From positions 1-64,000 of the forward strand of contig JACQZW010000057.1 of NCBI GenBank assembly GCA_016213675.1: DNA of 64,000 bases, given 5' to 3'. The position numbers and the translations under genes were made by a program. Numbering within the stretch: the first letter of the stretch is position 1; each line of letters starts with the position of its first letter. Below are positions 55,011 to 63,287 of this stretch, piece after piece. Below the pieces are notes generated by a model that was given only the letters and a program-made list of their open reading frames with translations, was not told the DNA's origin and did not search any database. Source of the DNA: Acidobacteriota bacterium (GTDB lineage Bacteria; Acidobacteriota; Thermoanaerobaculia; Thermoanaerobaculales; Thermoanaerobaculaceae).

Positions 55011-55039
55011 ACGCTAGGCCCGGCGTCCGCCGCTGTCAA
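55011..55039 (-). promoter_or_regulatory. Leaderless promoter of the DUF6982-like gene
   Basis: TTGACA (55034-55039), exactly 17 bp, TAGCGT (55011-55016), then six bases and the ATG at 55004. Best example in the window of the start-codon-proximal promoter pattern. Confidence 0.65.
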
Positions 55040-55109
55040 CGCCGAACAGGCGGCGCGCCCGGAACAACCGGAGTGTGCGTTGTGAAGGGCGCTCGACGCC
55101 GCGGGCCGG

Positions 55110-56312
55110 TCAGCTCTTGGCTTTCGCCTTCGCGAGGGCGGCGGCGCGGTCGTGGTTCTTCGTGAAGATGTCGAGGCGCGGGTCGGCGCTCGCCTTGGCG
55201 TTCTTGACCGCCGCCGCGTAGCTCGCGGCCGCCTCGTCGAGCCGGCCGGCCTTCTCGAGCGCCTCGCCGAGGCTGTCGTGGACGTTGGCGGCGGCGGGGT
55301 AGAGCTCGACGTTGTAGCGGAAGAACGGCATCGCGCCGTCGACGTCGCCCGTGAGCAGATGCTGGTAGCCGAGCTGGTTGACGAGCACCTCGGACGGGGC
55401 GGTCTCGACGCCGAACCGTGTGGCCAGTCCCGTGTAGTGCGCCTTCAGGTCGTCGACGGTCCCGGCGAAGCGGCCGCGCGCCTCGAGCGGCAGCCGCCAG
55501 CCGGCGAAGATCGCCCGCAGCCCCCAGTAGTGGCTGCGCAGCACGACGCTGCCGTGGTTCTCCTCGGGCATGAGCTTGCTGTCCCAGGCAAACCCCGCCG
55601 GCTTCGCTCCGCCGAGCACGGTCCGCATCCGGTCGAACAGCGTCGGCGCCGGGTCGCCCGCCTCCTCGTCGGCCATCGTCACGAACACCGTGCGCGGCAG
55701 CTCGCGCTTCCCCTTGAGGAAGGCCTCGACGGCGCGCAGCGGGAGGTCGTCGTCCCAGTTGAGCGACGGCGAGGCGGCGATGTGGGCGGAGAACAGCTCG
55801 CCCCGCTCCCAGAACGCGTAGAGGGTGAACAGCCCGCCGAGGGAGTGGCCGGCGAGGATGCGGTACGGGGTCGTGCGGTAGTGGGCGTCGACGTAGGGGA
55901 TCAGCTCGCGGGCGAAGAAGTCGAGGAAGCGCGCCCCGCCGCCGCTGCCGGCGACCTCCTGCCGGGTGCCGTCGGGGAGGCGGCGAAACCCGCGCGTCGG
56001 GGTGAGGTCGCGGGTGCGGTCGGTGTTGGTGATGCCGACGATGACCATGTTCGGCATCTCGCCGTTGCGGGCGAGGAAGTCCACGGTGCCCCGGGTGTGG
56101 AGCAGGTGGGCGTCGCCGTCGGTCATGTAGAGCACCGGGTAGCGGGCGGTCGTCTGCGCGTACCGGTCGGGCAACGAGACGAGCAACGTGCGTTCCTCGC
56201 CGAGCACCTTCGAGTGGATCTTGATGACCTCGCCGACCGTGATCGGCTCGCCGGCCCCGGCCACGCCGGCCAGCAGCCCGGACGCGAGAACTCCCAGCAC
56301 GATCCGTCTCAT
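55110..56312 (-). CDS. Secreted esterase (EstD/IroE-type alpha/beta hydrolase) with TPR tail
   Basis: 400 residues. Signal peptide to about residue 20, LLVSLPDRYAQTTARYPVLY, the nucleophile elbow LAGHSLGGLF (Ser in G-H-S-L-G), and the catalytic His in EENHGSVVLR. The last 110 residues carry TPR-like helices (VHDSLGEALEKAGRLDEAAA). Homologues hydrolyse siderophore or carboxylic esters; substrate unknown. GGAGGAAC precedes the ATG. Confidence 0.88.
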   Translation of the reverse strand: MRRIVLGVLASGLLAGVAGAGEPITVGEVIKIHSKVLGEERTLLVSLPDRYAQTTARYPVLYMTDGDAHLLHTRGTVDFLARNGEMPNMVIVGITNTDRTRDLTPTRGFRRLPDGTRQEVAGSGGGARFLDFFARELIPYVDAHYRTTPYRILAGHSLGGLFTLYAFWERGELFSAHIAASPSLNWDDDLPLRAVEAFLKGKRELPRTVFVTMADEEAGDPAPTLFDRMRTVLGGAKPAGFAWDSKLMPEENHGSVVLRSHYWGLRAIFAGWRLPLEARGRFAGTVDDLKAHYTGLATRFGVETAPSEVLVNQLGYQHLLTGDVDGAMPFFRYNVELYPAAANVHDSLGEALEKAGRLDEAAASYAAAVKNAKASADPRLDIFTKNHDRAAALAKAKAKS

Positions 56313-56474
56313 GGTTCCTCCCGTGGTTCTGCAGCACCCGTCCCGTGCGTCGAGGGACACGCTCGTGGTACGCACGCCGCGCGCCGAGGTTGCCGCCCGT
56401 GGCCCCTCCGAAATGGCGGGCGAGGGCGCCCGCCCCACTCCGGACCGGCTCGCATACGCCCGCAGGGCGAAGAA

Positions 56475-56508
56475 GAGGCCGGCCGCCGCACGCGCGACGG
56501 CCGGCCTC
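56475..56508 (-). terminator. Terminator hairpin downstream of the 56580-56900 gene
   Basis: GAGGCCGGCCG and CGGCCGGCCTC arms (56498-56508 and 56475-56485) with a 12-base loop; on the minus strand it is followed by TTCTTCG. Confidence 0.6.
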
Positions 56509-56579
56509 CGGTTCCAACACGGCAGCGTGGTGATGCCGTCGGCGAGCCCGGGCTCGGTGAGCACGCCCCCGAGCTCGAC

Positions 56580-56900
56580 CTACTCCGCCACGCCCTCGAG
56601 CAGCGCCGGCACTCTCGGCCGCACGAGGACCGCGCGGCGTCCGAGGATGCCGGTGGTGCCGGCCCGGGCGCGGAGCGCCGCGGACTGCTCGCGCCTGGTT
56701 CGCAGGGCGGCAGCGGCAGCCTCCCGCGCCTCGGCCATCCGGTTCAGCAGCTCGCGTACCGACTCGCCCTCCGCCCGCACCCGCCACCGCGGGTCGATCC
56801 GTACGTGGCGTCGGGGTCGCAGCACGCCGGACAGCCTCCCGACACGGAACAGCAGAGGCCACTCGTGCTCGCGGATCCTGACCCACACGATGATGCCCAT
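56580..56900 (-). CDS. Small hypothetical protein
   Basis: 106 residues: beta-rich N-terminus (MGIIVWVRIREHEWPLLFRV), a charged middle and an Ala/Arg-rich helix (ELLNRMAEAREAAAAALRTR). Not recognised. Support for a real gene: GGGAGG seven bases before the ATG and a terminator shortly after the stop. Its Arg-rich composition could also be a by-product of GC-rich DNA. Confidence 0.5.
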   Translation of the reverse strand: MGIIVWVRIREHEWPLLFRVGRLSGVLRPRRHVRIDPRWRVRAEGESVRELLNRMAEAREAAAAALRTRREQSAALRARAGTTGILGRRAVLVRPRVPALLEGVAE

Positions 56901-57180
56901 GACACGCCTCCCGCGCGGCCCTCCTCGCCGCGCTCGTTCACGACCCGTGACCTGCAGGGGACGACGGTCCCGAGCGCCCCGGCTCGGGCGCGGGGGCGCG
57001 CTGCCGCCGACGCCGCCGCTCGGCCCGCACCCGGGAGTTCGCTCTCCGTCGTCGGATGCGGGCGTCGCGGCTAAACGTGGGCGACCGACCGCGTCATGCC
57101 GGGCCGCCGCGGGGCAGGCCCGGCCGATCAGCTCGTGGCGGGTTCCTTCATCTACTTCACCTCCTCGCCGGAAAACGAAA
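56901..57180. other. Intergenic stretch with one tiny minus-strand ORF
   Basis: No gene of normal size is seen. Just past the terminator at 57181-57203, on the minus strand, a perfect GGAGG (57160-57164) lies eight bases before a seven-codon ORF (57128-57151). It may be a leader for the 56580-56900 gene or chance. Confidence 0.3.
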
Positions 57181-57203
57181 ACCCGGGGGAGGGACCCCCG
57201 GGT
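57181..57203 (-). terminator. Rho-independent terminator of the small transcript
   Basis: ACCCGGGGG and CCCCCGGGT with loop of five bases; on the minus strand it is followed by TTTCGTTTTCC. Confidence 0.7.
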
Positions 57204-57392
57204 CGGGCGACGCTCGAGCCGTCGGCGCGACGCTACGGGGCAACCCCTCCGGTGACGGACGGCACGGGCGCGGTGGCCGGCGCCGCAACGCGCGCCGGGC
57301 AGCCGCCGCGAATGCCGCTGCCGGGTTGTCCGAACTGCCTGTTCATCGCTGACTCCACGTCGCCTCCGTCCGCTTCTCTCCCGCGAGAGGAA
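57181..57392 (-). ncRNA. Candidate small transcript divergent from vapBC
   Basis: Bounded by a canonical minus-strand promoter (57399-57427) and a terminator (57181-57203). The 5' end folds into a 10-bp hairpin with one bulge (57371-57395). It contains a 37-codon ORF (57233-57346) with GGAG six bases before its ATG; the peptide (MNRQFGQPGSGIRGGCPARV...) is not recognised. It may be a small RNA, a leader peptide mRNA, or an antitoxin-like regulator of vapBC. Confidence 0.4.
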
Positions 57393-57398
57393 GCGCGG

Positions 57399-57427
57399 AC
57401 TTTACGCCCGGTCATGGCGCGTGTCAA
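57399..57427 (-). promoter_or_regulatory. Promoter of the small transcript
   Basis: TTGACA (57422-57427), 17-bp spacer, TAAAGT (57399-57404). It is back-to-back with the vapBC promoter, 30 bp between the two -35 boxes. Confidence 0.6.
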
Positions 57428-57457
57428 CCGGGCGCCCGGTTGGAGTGGCCAGCGTGA

Positions 57458-57486
57458 TTGACATGACATGCATGTGCATGCATGAT
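57458..57486 (+). promoter_or_regulatory. vapBC promoter and double-palindrome operator
   Basis: TTGACA (57458-57463), 17-bp spacer, CATGAT (57481-57486), six bases, then the vapB ATG. Two copies of the self-palindromic octamer CATGCATG at 57467-57474 and 57477-57484, one helical turn apart, fit a ribbon-helix-helix antitoxin operator. Confidence 0.6.
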
Positions 57487-57492
57487 TGACCG

Positions 57493-57732
57493 ATGCGAAC
57501 CACGATCGAGATCCGCGACGAGTACCGGGCCCGATTGCTCGAGATCGCGGCGCGACGCGGCGAGAAGGGCTTCTCGCGCATCGTCGAGCAGGCGCTCGAG
57601 GCGTACCTGCGCAGCGAGGAGGCGCGCGAAGAAGCGCGGCGCCTGGCGCTCGCGGCGCGCGGTTCGCTCACGGCGAAGGAGGCGGCCGGTCTCGAGGCGC
57701 GCTCTCGTGAGGTGCGGGAGAGCTGGCGGTGA
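57493..57732 (+). CDS. vapB: VapB-type antitoxin (ribbon-helix-helix)
   Basis: 79 residues. N-terminal RTTIEIRDEYRARLLEIAAR gives the beta strand and helix of a ribbon-helix-helix DNA-binding domain, with FSRIVEQALEAYL as second helix; the C-terminal half should wrap the toxin. Autorepression through the twin octamers just upstream is expected. Leaderless start. The stop overlaps vapC as GTGA. Confidence 0.85.
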   Translation: MRTTIEIRDEYRARLLEIAARRGEKGFSRIVEQALEAYLRSEEAREEARRLALAARGSLTAKEAAGLEARSREVRESWR

Positions 57733-58118
57733 TCGTCGCCGATACCGACGTCCTGATCGACTTCCTTCGCGATCGCGCTCCGGTGGCCGACCGCGTCGCC
57801 CTCGAGCTGGAGCAGGGCCAACTCGCGACCACGGTGATCAACCGCTTCGAGCTGCTCGCCGGCGCACGCGGGGAGCGACAGCGGGAGAGAGTGCTGGCGC
57901 TGCTCGAGGGCCTCGTCACGCTGCCGCTCGACGCCGACGCGGCGGATCAGGCTGCCGAGGTCCGACGACGCCTCGAGGCCGACGGCGAGCCCATCGGCAT
58001 GGCCGACAGCCTGGTAGCCGGCATCGTCATCCAGCGCCGGGGAATCCTGCTCACCCGCAACCGTCGCCACTTCGATCGCGTCGCCGGCCTCGCGCTCTCC
58101 CCTCTCGCCGCCTCGTAG
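57729..58118 (+). CDS. vapC: VapC-type PIN-domain ribonuclease toxin
   Basis: 129 residues with the acidic PIN residues: Asp5 and Asp7 in VADTDVLIDFL, Glu in NRFELLAGA, Asp in GMADSLVAGI and the C-terminal LLTRNRRHFDRV. VapC enzymes cut tRNA or rRNA and stop growth when free of VapB. A cluster of four tRNA genes follows about 330 bases downstream, which may be coincidence. Confidence 0.9.
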   Translation: MIVADTDVLIDFLRDRAPVADRVALELEQGQLATTVINRFELLAGARGERQRERVLALLEGLVTLPLDADAADQAAEVRRRLEADGEPIGMADSLVAGIVIQRRGILLTRNRRHFDRVAGLALSPLAAS

Positions 58119-58159
58119 CCCGAGACAACCGGAGGCGTCGCCGGGCGAGGCAGCGTGGT

Positions 58160-58445
58160 CCGTCGCCCGCAGCGCCGGGGGCTCGGGGGGCTGTAGCTGG
58201 CGGGGGTTGGGAGGGGGGCCAGCGGGCCCAGGGTGGGGGCACGAAACGCGCGGAGGGCGATTCACTCGCCCGCAGCGCCGGGGGCTCGGGGGGCTGTAGC
58301 TGACGGGATGCCGAGATTGGTGGCCCAACGGGGCGGGGGCGCGACGAGGCGCGGAGGGCGATTCACTCGCCCGGAGCGCCTGGGGGGCTCGGGGGGTCGA
58401 GGCCGCGGAGGTTGGTCGGGGGGCGGCCGGACCCCCCGCAACAAG
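58160..58445. repeat. Imperfect 102-bp tandem repeat, about 2.7 units
   Basis: Units align at 58164, 58267 and 58368 (spacing 103 and 101), each with CGCCCGCAGCGCC-like starts, a run of G, CTCGGGGGG and, in the first two, CTGTAGCT. The segment GCGGAGGGCGATTCACTCGC is shared by units two and three. No coding potential. It lies between vapC and the tRNA cluster. Confidence 0.7.
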
Positions 58446-58449
58446 TAGA

Positions 58450-58527
58450 TGGTGCGCCCGGCGCGATTCGAACGCGCGACCTTCAGATCCGGAGTCTGAC
58501 GCTCTATCCAAACTGAGCTACGGGCGC
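58450..58527 (-). tRNA. tRNA-Arg (anticodon CCG)
   Basis: Full cloverleaf with 7-bp acceptor GCGCCCG/CGGGCGC, anticodon loop CTCCGGA, T-loop TTCGAAT and encoded CCA. Confidence 0.95.
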
Positions 58528-58534
58528 ACTTAAA

Positions 58535-58611
58535 TGGGGTGGGCGAGGGGATTTGAACCCCCGACCGCCGGAGCCACAGTCCGGTGCTCTGCCAACTGAG
58601 CTACGCCCACC
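58535..58611 (-). tRNA. tRNA-His (anticodon GTG)
   Basis: Acceptor GTGGGCG/CGCCCAC with the extra 5' G pairing C73 as required for tRNA-His, anticodon loop CTGTGGC, T-loop TTCAAAT, encoded CCA. Confidence 0.95.
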
Positions 58612-58616
58612 ACGCG

Positions 58617-58693
58617 TGGCCTGCCTGAGAGGATTCGAACCTCCGACCCGCGGATTAGAAGTCCGCTGCTCTATCCAACTGAGCTACAGGCAG
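58617..58693 (-). tRNA. tRNA-Arg (anticodon TCT)
   Basis: Acceptor CTGCCTG/CAGGCAG, anticodon loop CTTCTAA, T-loop TTCGAAT, encoded CCA. Confidence 0.95.
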
Positions 58694-58713
58694 TAGATCT
58701 ACGGGGTCCGGGG

Positions 58714-58791
<78 letters not shown>

Positions 58792-58864
58792 GCCCGTGTG
58801 GCTGAATTCGCAAAGAGCTACCCCCGCGAGGGGGAACTCACACTAGCAACGAGTGTAAGCGGCG

Positions 58865-59650
58865 TCAAGCGCGCGGGGCCGCGACGAGCTGGGCGACCCC
58901 GGCGTCCGCCATCCGCTTCTCGAGGACGGTCCGCTGCGCGATGAACGCGCGCTCGAGTCCCTTCTCGGCGAGGTCGAGCAGGCGGTCGAGCTCGTTGCGG
59001 CTGAACTGCTCACGCTCGGCGGTGCCCTGGACCTCGACGATACCGCGCCGTGCGGTGCCGACGAGGTTGAGGTCGACGCCGACCCGGGAGTCCTCCTGGT
59101 AGGCGAGGTCGAGGAGCATCCGCCCCGACAGCATTCCCACCGAGACCGCCGCGACCTGGTCCTTCACCGGCCACGTCCGCAGGGCGCCCGAGGTCTTGAG
59201 CTTGAGCAGCGCCAGGATGACGGCGACGAACGCGCCGGTGATCGCCGTGGTGCGGGTGCCGCCGTCGGCCTGGAGGACGTCGCAGTCGACGAGGAGGGTG
59301 CGCTCGCCGACCAGGCCCATGTCGAGGGAGGCGCGCAGCGAGCGGCCGATCAGGCGCTGGATCTCGGCGGAGCGGCCGGAGATCCTGCCACGCGACGACT
59401 CGCGCTGCGTGCGCTCCTCGGTGGCGCGCGGGAGCATGGCGTACTCGCTGGTCAGCCACCCCTCGCCGGTGTCGCGAAGGAACGGCGGGACCCGGCCCTC
59501 GACCGTCACGTTGCACACCACCGCGGTGTCGCCCGCCCGGGCCAGCACCGAGCCTTCGGGGTACTTGACGAAGTCCAGGGTGAGCTCGAGCGGTCGCGCC
59601 TCGTCGTCGGCGCGCCCGTCGCTGCGCAGGTGGGTGAACGGCTGGCTCAT
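58865..59650 (-). CDS. rph: Ribonuclease PH
   Basis: Phosphorolytic 3' exonuclease that trims tRNA precursors. 261 residues. RPLELTLDFVKYPEGSVLAR, SSRGRISGRSAEIQRLIGRS (RNA and phosphate contacts) and CDVLQADGGTRTTAITGAFV with catalytic acidic residues are all present. GGAGG is present before the ATG. It lies next to four tRNA genes, but all here encode CCA, which needs 3' trimming only up to that point. Confidence 0.95.
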   Translation of the reverse strand: MSQPFTHLRSDGRADDEARPLELTLDFVKYPEGSVLARAGDTAVVCNVTVEGRVPPFLRDTGEGWLTSEYAMLPRATEERTQRESSRGRISGRSAEIQRLIGRSLRASLDMGLVGERTLLVDCDVLQADGGTRTTAITGAFVAVILALLKLKTSGALRTWPVKDQVAAVSVGMLSGRMLLDLAYQEDSRVGVDLNLVGTARRGIVEVQGTAEREQFSRNELDRLLDLAEKGLERAFIAQRTVLEKRMADAGVAQLVAAPRA

Positions 59651-59760
59651 CGGGCCTCCAGGGGCGGTCACGATAGCACCGAGGGGAGATGCAGTCGACC
59701 GTTGACAGTCAACAGTCGACGGCACAGACGAGGGGCGCGCGCTGTCCCCTGTCCCCTTCC

Positions 59761-60555
59761 TCAGTCCGCGAGGTCGACGAGCTCGAGGTCGGAGGCGTGG
59801 GCGCCGAGGATGACGCGGGCGATGCGCGAGAAGCGCGCGGCGCCGTCGGTGACCTGGAGGCGGACGCCCCCGCCGGTGCCGGCGAGATCGCGCGAGGCGA
59901 GCAGCGCCTCGACCTCGGCGGCGACGGCGGGGCCCGAGTCGACGAGCTCGACGCCGGCGCCGACGGCGGCCTGGATCGCCGGGCGGAGGAGCGGGTAGTG
60001 GGTGCAGCCGAGGATCAGCGTGTCGATCCCCTCTTCGGCGAACGGCGCGAGGTAGATCCTCGCCACGTCGTGGGTGACCGGGTGGTCGAGCCACCCCTCC
60101 TCGGCGAGAGGGACGAAGAGCGGGCAGGCCCGCGCCGAGACGGCGAGCTCCGGGCGGAGCGCGGTGAGGGCGCGGCGGTAGGCGCCCGAGGCGACGGTCG
60201 ACTCGGTGCCGACGACGCCGACCCGGGCGCGGGCGTGGGCGGCGGCGGTGCGGGCGCCGGGCCACACCACGCCGACCACCGGGATGGGCAGCGCCTCCTC
60301 GAGCGCCTCGAGCGCCGCCGCGGAGGCCGTGTTGCAGGCGACGACGAGGAGCTTGACGTCGTGGGCGGCGAGGAAGCTGGCGGCGCGCAGCGCGTAGCGG
60401 ATCACGGTCTCGGGGGACTTGGTGCCGTAGGGCAGGCGGGCGGTGTCGCCGAGGTAGAGGTACGACTCGCCGGGGAGCCGGTCGCGCAGCGCGGCGAGCA
60501 CGGTCAGCCCGCCGATCCCGGAGTCGAAGATGCCGATGGGCCGAGGATCGCTCAC
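59761..60555 (-). CDS. murI: Glutamate racemase
   Basis: 264 residues; makes D-glutamate for peptidoglycan. Signature IGIFDSGIGGLTVL, first catalytic Cys in VVACNTASA, second in LILGCTHYPLL. GTG at 60555 overlaps the stop of the GerMN gene. Sits in a cell-wall run with the amidase. Confidence 0.95.
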   Translation of the reverse strand: MSDPRPIGIFDSGIGGLTVLAALRDRLPGESYLYLGDTARLPYGTKSPETVIRYALRAASFLAAHDVKLLVVACNTASAAALEALEEALPIPVVGVVWPGARTAAAHARARVGVVGTESTVASGAYRRALTALRPELAVSARACPLFVPLAEEGWLDHPVTHDVARIYLAPFAEEGIDTLILGCTHYPLLRPAIQAAVGAGVELVDSGPAVAAEVEALLASRDLAGTGGGVRLQVTDGAARFSRIARVILGAHASDLELVDLAD

Positions 60556-61106
60556 GGGGCGATCAGCTCGGGACGGGGGACGAGCGGGCGGGAGAGGTCG
60601 AGGTGGCCGAGCGTCTCGACCTCGCGACCGCCGAACAGGAGCTGGACCCGCTGGATGCCCGGGCAGTTGGCGACCACCGTGTTGACCGTCGCGTACGCCA
60701 GGGCGACCTCGGCCGCGGTGCCGGCGACGGCGTTGGAGGGAGGCGACGAGAGGTCGACGAAGGCGGTGCCAGCGCGGTCGACGAAGACCGCCTCCACCGT
60801 GGCCACCCACGGGAACGCCGCCGGCCGGCCCTCCCGCGAGCCGGCGAGCAGCTCGCCCAGGACCAGCTTGATGCGCGACGGCACCGCCCCCGGGAGCTCG
60901 GGCACCTCACGCCGCTCGCGGTGGAGCAGGGTGTCGTCGCCCGGGTAGAACAGGACGATCTGCTCGGCCGGTGCGGCGAGCGCGCCCGCCCCACCCGGGG
61001 TCTCCGGCGCCGGCGCCGCGGCGCGGCCGCGGCAGCCGGGGACGAGCAGAGAGGCTGAGACGGCCAGGACCAGCCCGGCGACCCGCGGACGGCCGCTCGG
61101 AGTCAT
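60552..61106 (-). CDS. GerMN-domain lipoprotein
   Basis: 184 residues. Signal peptide with lipobox VPGC (Cys near residue 25), then a GerMN domain: IVLFYPGDDTLLHRERREVP, GTAFVDLSS and the terminal VQLLFGGREVETLGHLDLS. GerMN proteins are found in sporulation and cell-envelope contexts and may bind or shape peptidoglycan. Coupled by ATGA to the amidase upstream and by GTGA to murI downstream. Confidence 0.88.
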   Translation of the reverse strand: MTPSGRPRVAGLVLAVSASLLVPGCRGRAAAPAPETPGGAGALAAPAEQIVLFYPGDDTLLHRERREVPELPGAVPSRIKLVLGELLAGSREGRPAAFPWVATVEAVFVDRAGTAFVDLSSPPSNAVAGTAAEVALAYATVNTVVANCPGIQRVQLLFGGREVETLGHLDLSRPLVPRPELIAP

Positions 61107-62500
61107 GGCGTCGGGCTCGGTTCGGTCGCGGCGGCGGCGGTGCGCAGGAAGCCGACGATCGCCTCGCTCAACGCAGCGGCGAGCTCGTCCTGCGAGCCCC
61201 GACCGGTCAGGCGCCCCGCCTCGTCGGGGTTGGAGAGGAACCCGACCTCGACGAGGGCGGCCGGCGCGGTGGCGCCGGTCAGGACCACGAACGGCGCCTG
61301 CTTGACGCCGCGGTCGCGGATCCCCTGCAGCGCGTCGAGCCGTTCCTGCAGGCCGCGCGCCAGGCGCGAGGAGGCGGTGATGTTGGCGACGTGGGCGAGG
61401 TCCCAGAGGATGAGCTGCACGGTGTCGGCCGGCGCGGAGGCGTTCTCCCGCGCCGCCGACTGGGCGGCCTGCGGGTCCGACGCGTCGACGTTCATGAAGT
61501 AGGTCTCGGCGCCCTTGGCCCCGCGCGCCGGCGAGGCGTTGGCGTGGATCGACACGAACGCGTCGGCGCGCAGCCGGTTGGCCAGTGCGGTGCGGTCGGC
61601 CAGCGGCACGCTCTCGTCGCCGTCACGGGTCAGCCGCGCGGTGACCCCGGCGGCCTGGAGCCGGCCGGCGACGAGCCGGGCGAGGGCGAGGGTAATGTCC
61701 TTCTCGAGCTCGCCCGCCGGCCCCTTCGCGCCCTGGTCCTCGCCGCCGTGGCCCGGGTCGAGGACGACCAGTGGCCCCGTCCGCGTCTCGCTGGTCGCCG
61801 GGGCCGACACCGCGCCGGCACCGCTCGCCTCGAGCTTGAGGACGAAGCGCGGCGGGTTGTCCAGGGGGTACGTCGAAGCGACCTCGATGCCGGGGGCCAG
61901 GCGGAGGGTCAGGGTGCCCTCGCGGAGGTCGCCGCCGAGCAGCTCGGCCTCGACCGGGACCGGGGCGCCCATCGTCACGGGACCGGCGAAGGTGAGCGTT
62001 ACGATCCCCGGGGCGCTGCCCAGGCGGGGGCGCTGGGCGGTGCCGCGGATCACGGCGAGGGTGCCGGTCGGGGAGACGACGCGCGCCACCTCGAGCCGGT
62101 CACCGCCGGAGGCGACCAGCTCCAACGCCGCGGCCGTCCCGCGCAGCGACCAGCCGAGCGGGGCGAGGAGCGCGCCGGCGGTGGCCAGCGAGCCGACCAC
62201 GTGGCCCTCGAGGGTGCGGACCGGCCCGGGCAGGGAGACGAGCTTGCCGTCGATCACCGCGAGGTTGCCGCCGGGTGTGAACTGCGCCTCGTGGGGGTCG
62301 AGAAGGGCGGTGTAGCTGCCCGCCGCGGGGGCGAACTGGACGTCGGCGCCGGTGAGGCGGAGCAGCTCGACGAGGTCGACGAGGTCGCCGCGGGCGAAGA
62401 CCTCGGCCGGGCCTTTCGGGGTGTTCACCGTGAGGGCGGCGAGCGGTGCGGCAGCCAGGACCAGCACGGCGGCGATCGACAGGATGCGTTGGCGGGTCAT
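61103..62500 (-). CDS. N-acetylmuramoyl-L-alanine amidase (AmiC/Amidase_3 type) with N-terminal AMIN-like region
   Basis: 465 residues. Signal peptide to about residue 22; a beta-rich AMIN-like targeting region (about 25-235, with a Cu-amine-oxidase-N-like start at LVDLVELLRLTGADVQF); the Zn-amidase catalytic domain from LVVLDPGHGGEDQGAKGPAG (His), ELEKDITLALA (Glu), FVSIHANASP (His) to ALVEVGFLSNPDE (catalytic Glu). Cleaves the amide bond between glycan and peptide in peptidoglycan. Coupled to the lipoate-ligase-like gene (ATGA). Confidence 0.93.
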   Translation of the reverse strand: MTRQRILSIAAVLVLAAAPLAALTVNTPKGPAEVFARGDLVDLVELLRLTGADVQFAPAAGSYTALLDPHEAQFTPGGNLAVIDGKLVSLPGPVRTLEGHVVGSLATAGALLAPLGWSLRGTAAALELVASGGDRLEVARVVSPTGTLAVIRGTAQRPRLGSAPGIVTLTFAGPVTMGAPVPVEAELLGGDLREGTLTLRLAPGIEVASTYPLDNPPRFVLKLEASGAGAVSAPATSETRTGPLVVLDPGHGGEDQGAKGPAGELEKDITLALARLVAGRLQAAGVTARLTRDGDESVPLADRTALANRLRADAFVSIHANASPARGAKGAETYFMNVDASDPQAAQSAARENASAPADTVQLILWDLAHVANITASSRLARGLQERLDALQGIRDRGVKQAPFVVLTGATAPAALVEVGFLSNPDEAGRLTGRGSQDELAAALSEAIVGFLRTAAAATEPSPTP

Positions 62501-63237
62501 TCGTCTGACGGTTCCCAGGGGCTCGAGCCCCGCCGAGAGTACACGCGTGCCGCGCCGGCGCGCAAGCGCTCCACGACCTCGGCCAGGGAGTCCGCGAGCG
62601 CCGCCGCCACCTCCTCGACGCCGGCGCGGCACCCCGTCGCGCGGAGCGTCGTCACGAAGTCGGCGTGGCCACGCCCGCGCCGGTAGTCGGGGGCGCGGGA
62701 CGGCGGCGGCAGGTAGCGCTCGAGCAGCGCGAGGTCGGGATCGACCAGCACCGAGAGCTGGTAGAGCACGCGGCTCCGCCACAGCCGGAGCGCGCTGCCG
62801 GCGACCTTCCGGTCCTCGAAACACAGGTCGGACACGCCCCGCACGACCAGTCCGGGCGCGCCGCAGGCGGCCAGGGCCAGGGTCGTGGCCGTGCCGAACG
62901 CGCGGAAGTACGGCTCCGGGAACTGCGGCGCCGGGTCGACGGCGGCCACCACCGAGGCGGCCACGACGCCGGGGGAGAGGACCACCGCGCCGCCGCCGGA
63001 CGGGCGGACCACCACCGGCACCGTGTCGGCCAGGCAGCGGTCGAGGTGGACCTCGCGACCGGCCACGCGCGAGCGCGGCAGCACGACGACCACCTCGCGC
63101 GCCGGCTCGACGCGGACGACGGGCGGCGCGGCGCCGGGGAGGTCGACGCCGGCGAGCGACAGGGCGTGCCGCGAGGGCGGCGCCGACGGGCTGTTGACGG
63201 CAGTCACCGGGCGGATTGTAGCCGTGGTCACCATCAT
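62497..63237 (-). CDS. Lipoate-protein ligase A-family protein
   Basis: 246 residues. RPSGGGAVVLSPGVVAASVV is the adenylate/lipoate loop (R-x-S-G-G-G-x-V) and SDLCFEDRKVAGSALRLWRS carries the catalytic Lys. Lipoate or octanoate transfer to carrier proteins is likely, though the family also holds biotin ligase relatives and the usual N-terminal R-W-x-x-P box is not clear. No lipoyl-domain gene is adjacent. Confidence 0.8.
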   Translation of the reverse strand: MMVTTATIRPVTAVNSPSAPPSRHALSLAGVDLPGAAPPVVRVEPAREVVVVLPRSRVAGREVHLDRCLADTVPVVVRPSGGGAVVLSPGVVAASVVAAVDPAPQFPEPYFRAFGTATTLALAACGAPGLVVRGVSDLCFEDRKVAGSALRLWRSRVLYQLSVLVDPDLALLERYLPPPSRAPDYRRGRGHADFVTTLRATGCRAGVEEVAAALADSLAEVVERLRAGAARVYSRRGSSPWEPSDE

Positions 63238-63275
63238 CGCCGGTCAGCCTGCGAGACTTGTGCACACAAAGGCCC

Positions 63276-63281
63276 TATACT
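63276..63281 (+). promoter_or_regulatory. -10 element TATACT six bases before a start codon
   Basis: Five of six consensus bases, exactly six bases before the ATG at 63288; the -35 is weak. No Shine-Dalgarno. Fits the leaderless pattern. Confidence 0.5.
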
Positions 63282-63287
63282 TGCGCC

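Noticed and set aside
58160..58445. CRISPR array
   Set aside because: Units are about 102 bp without unique spacers; no cas genes are present anywhere in the window.
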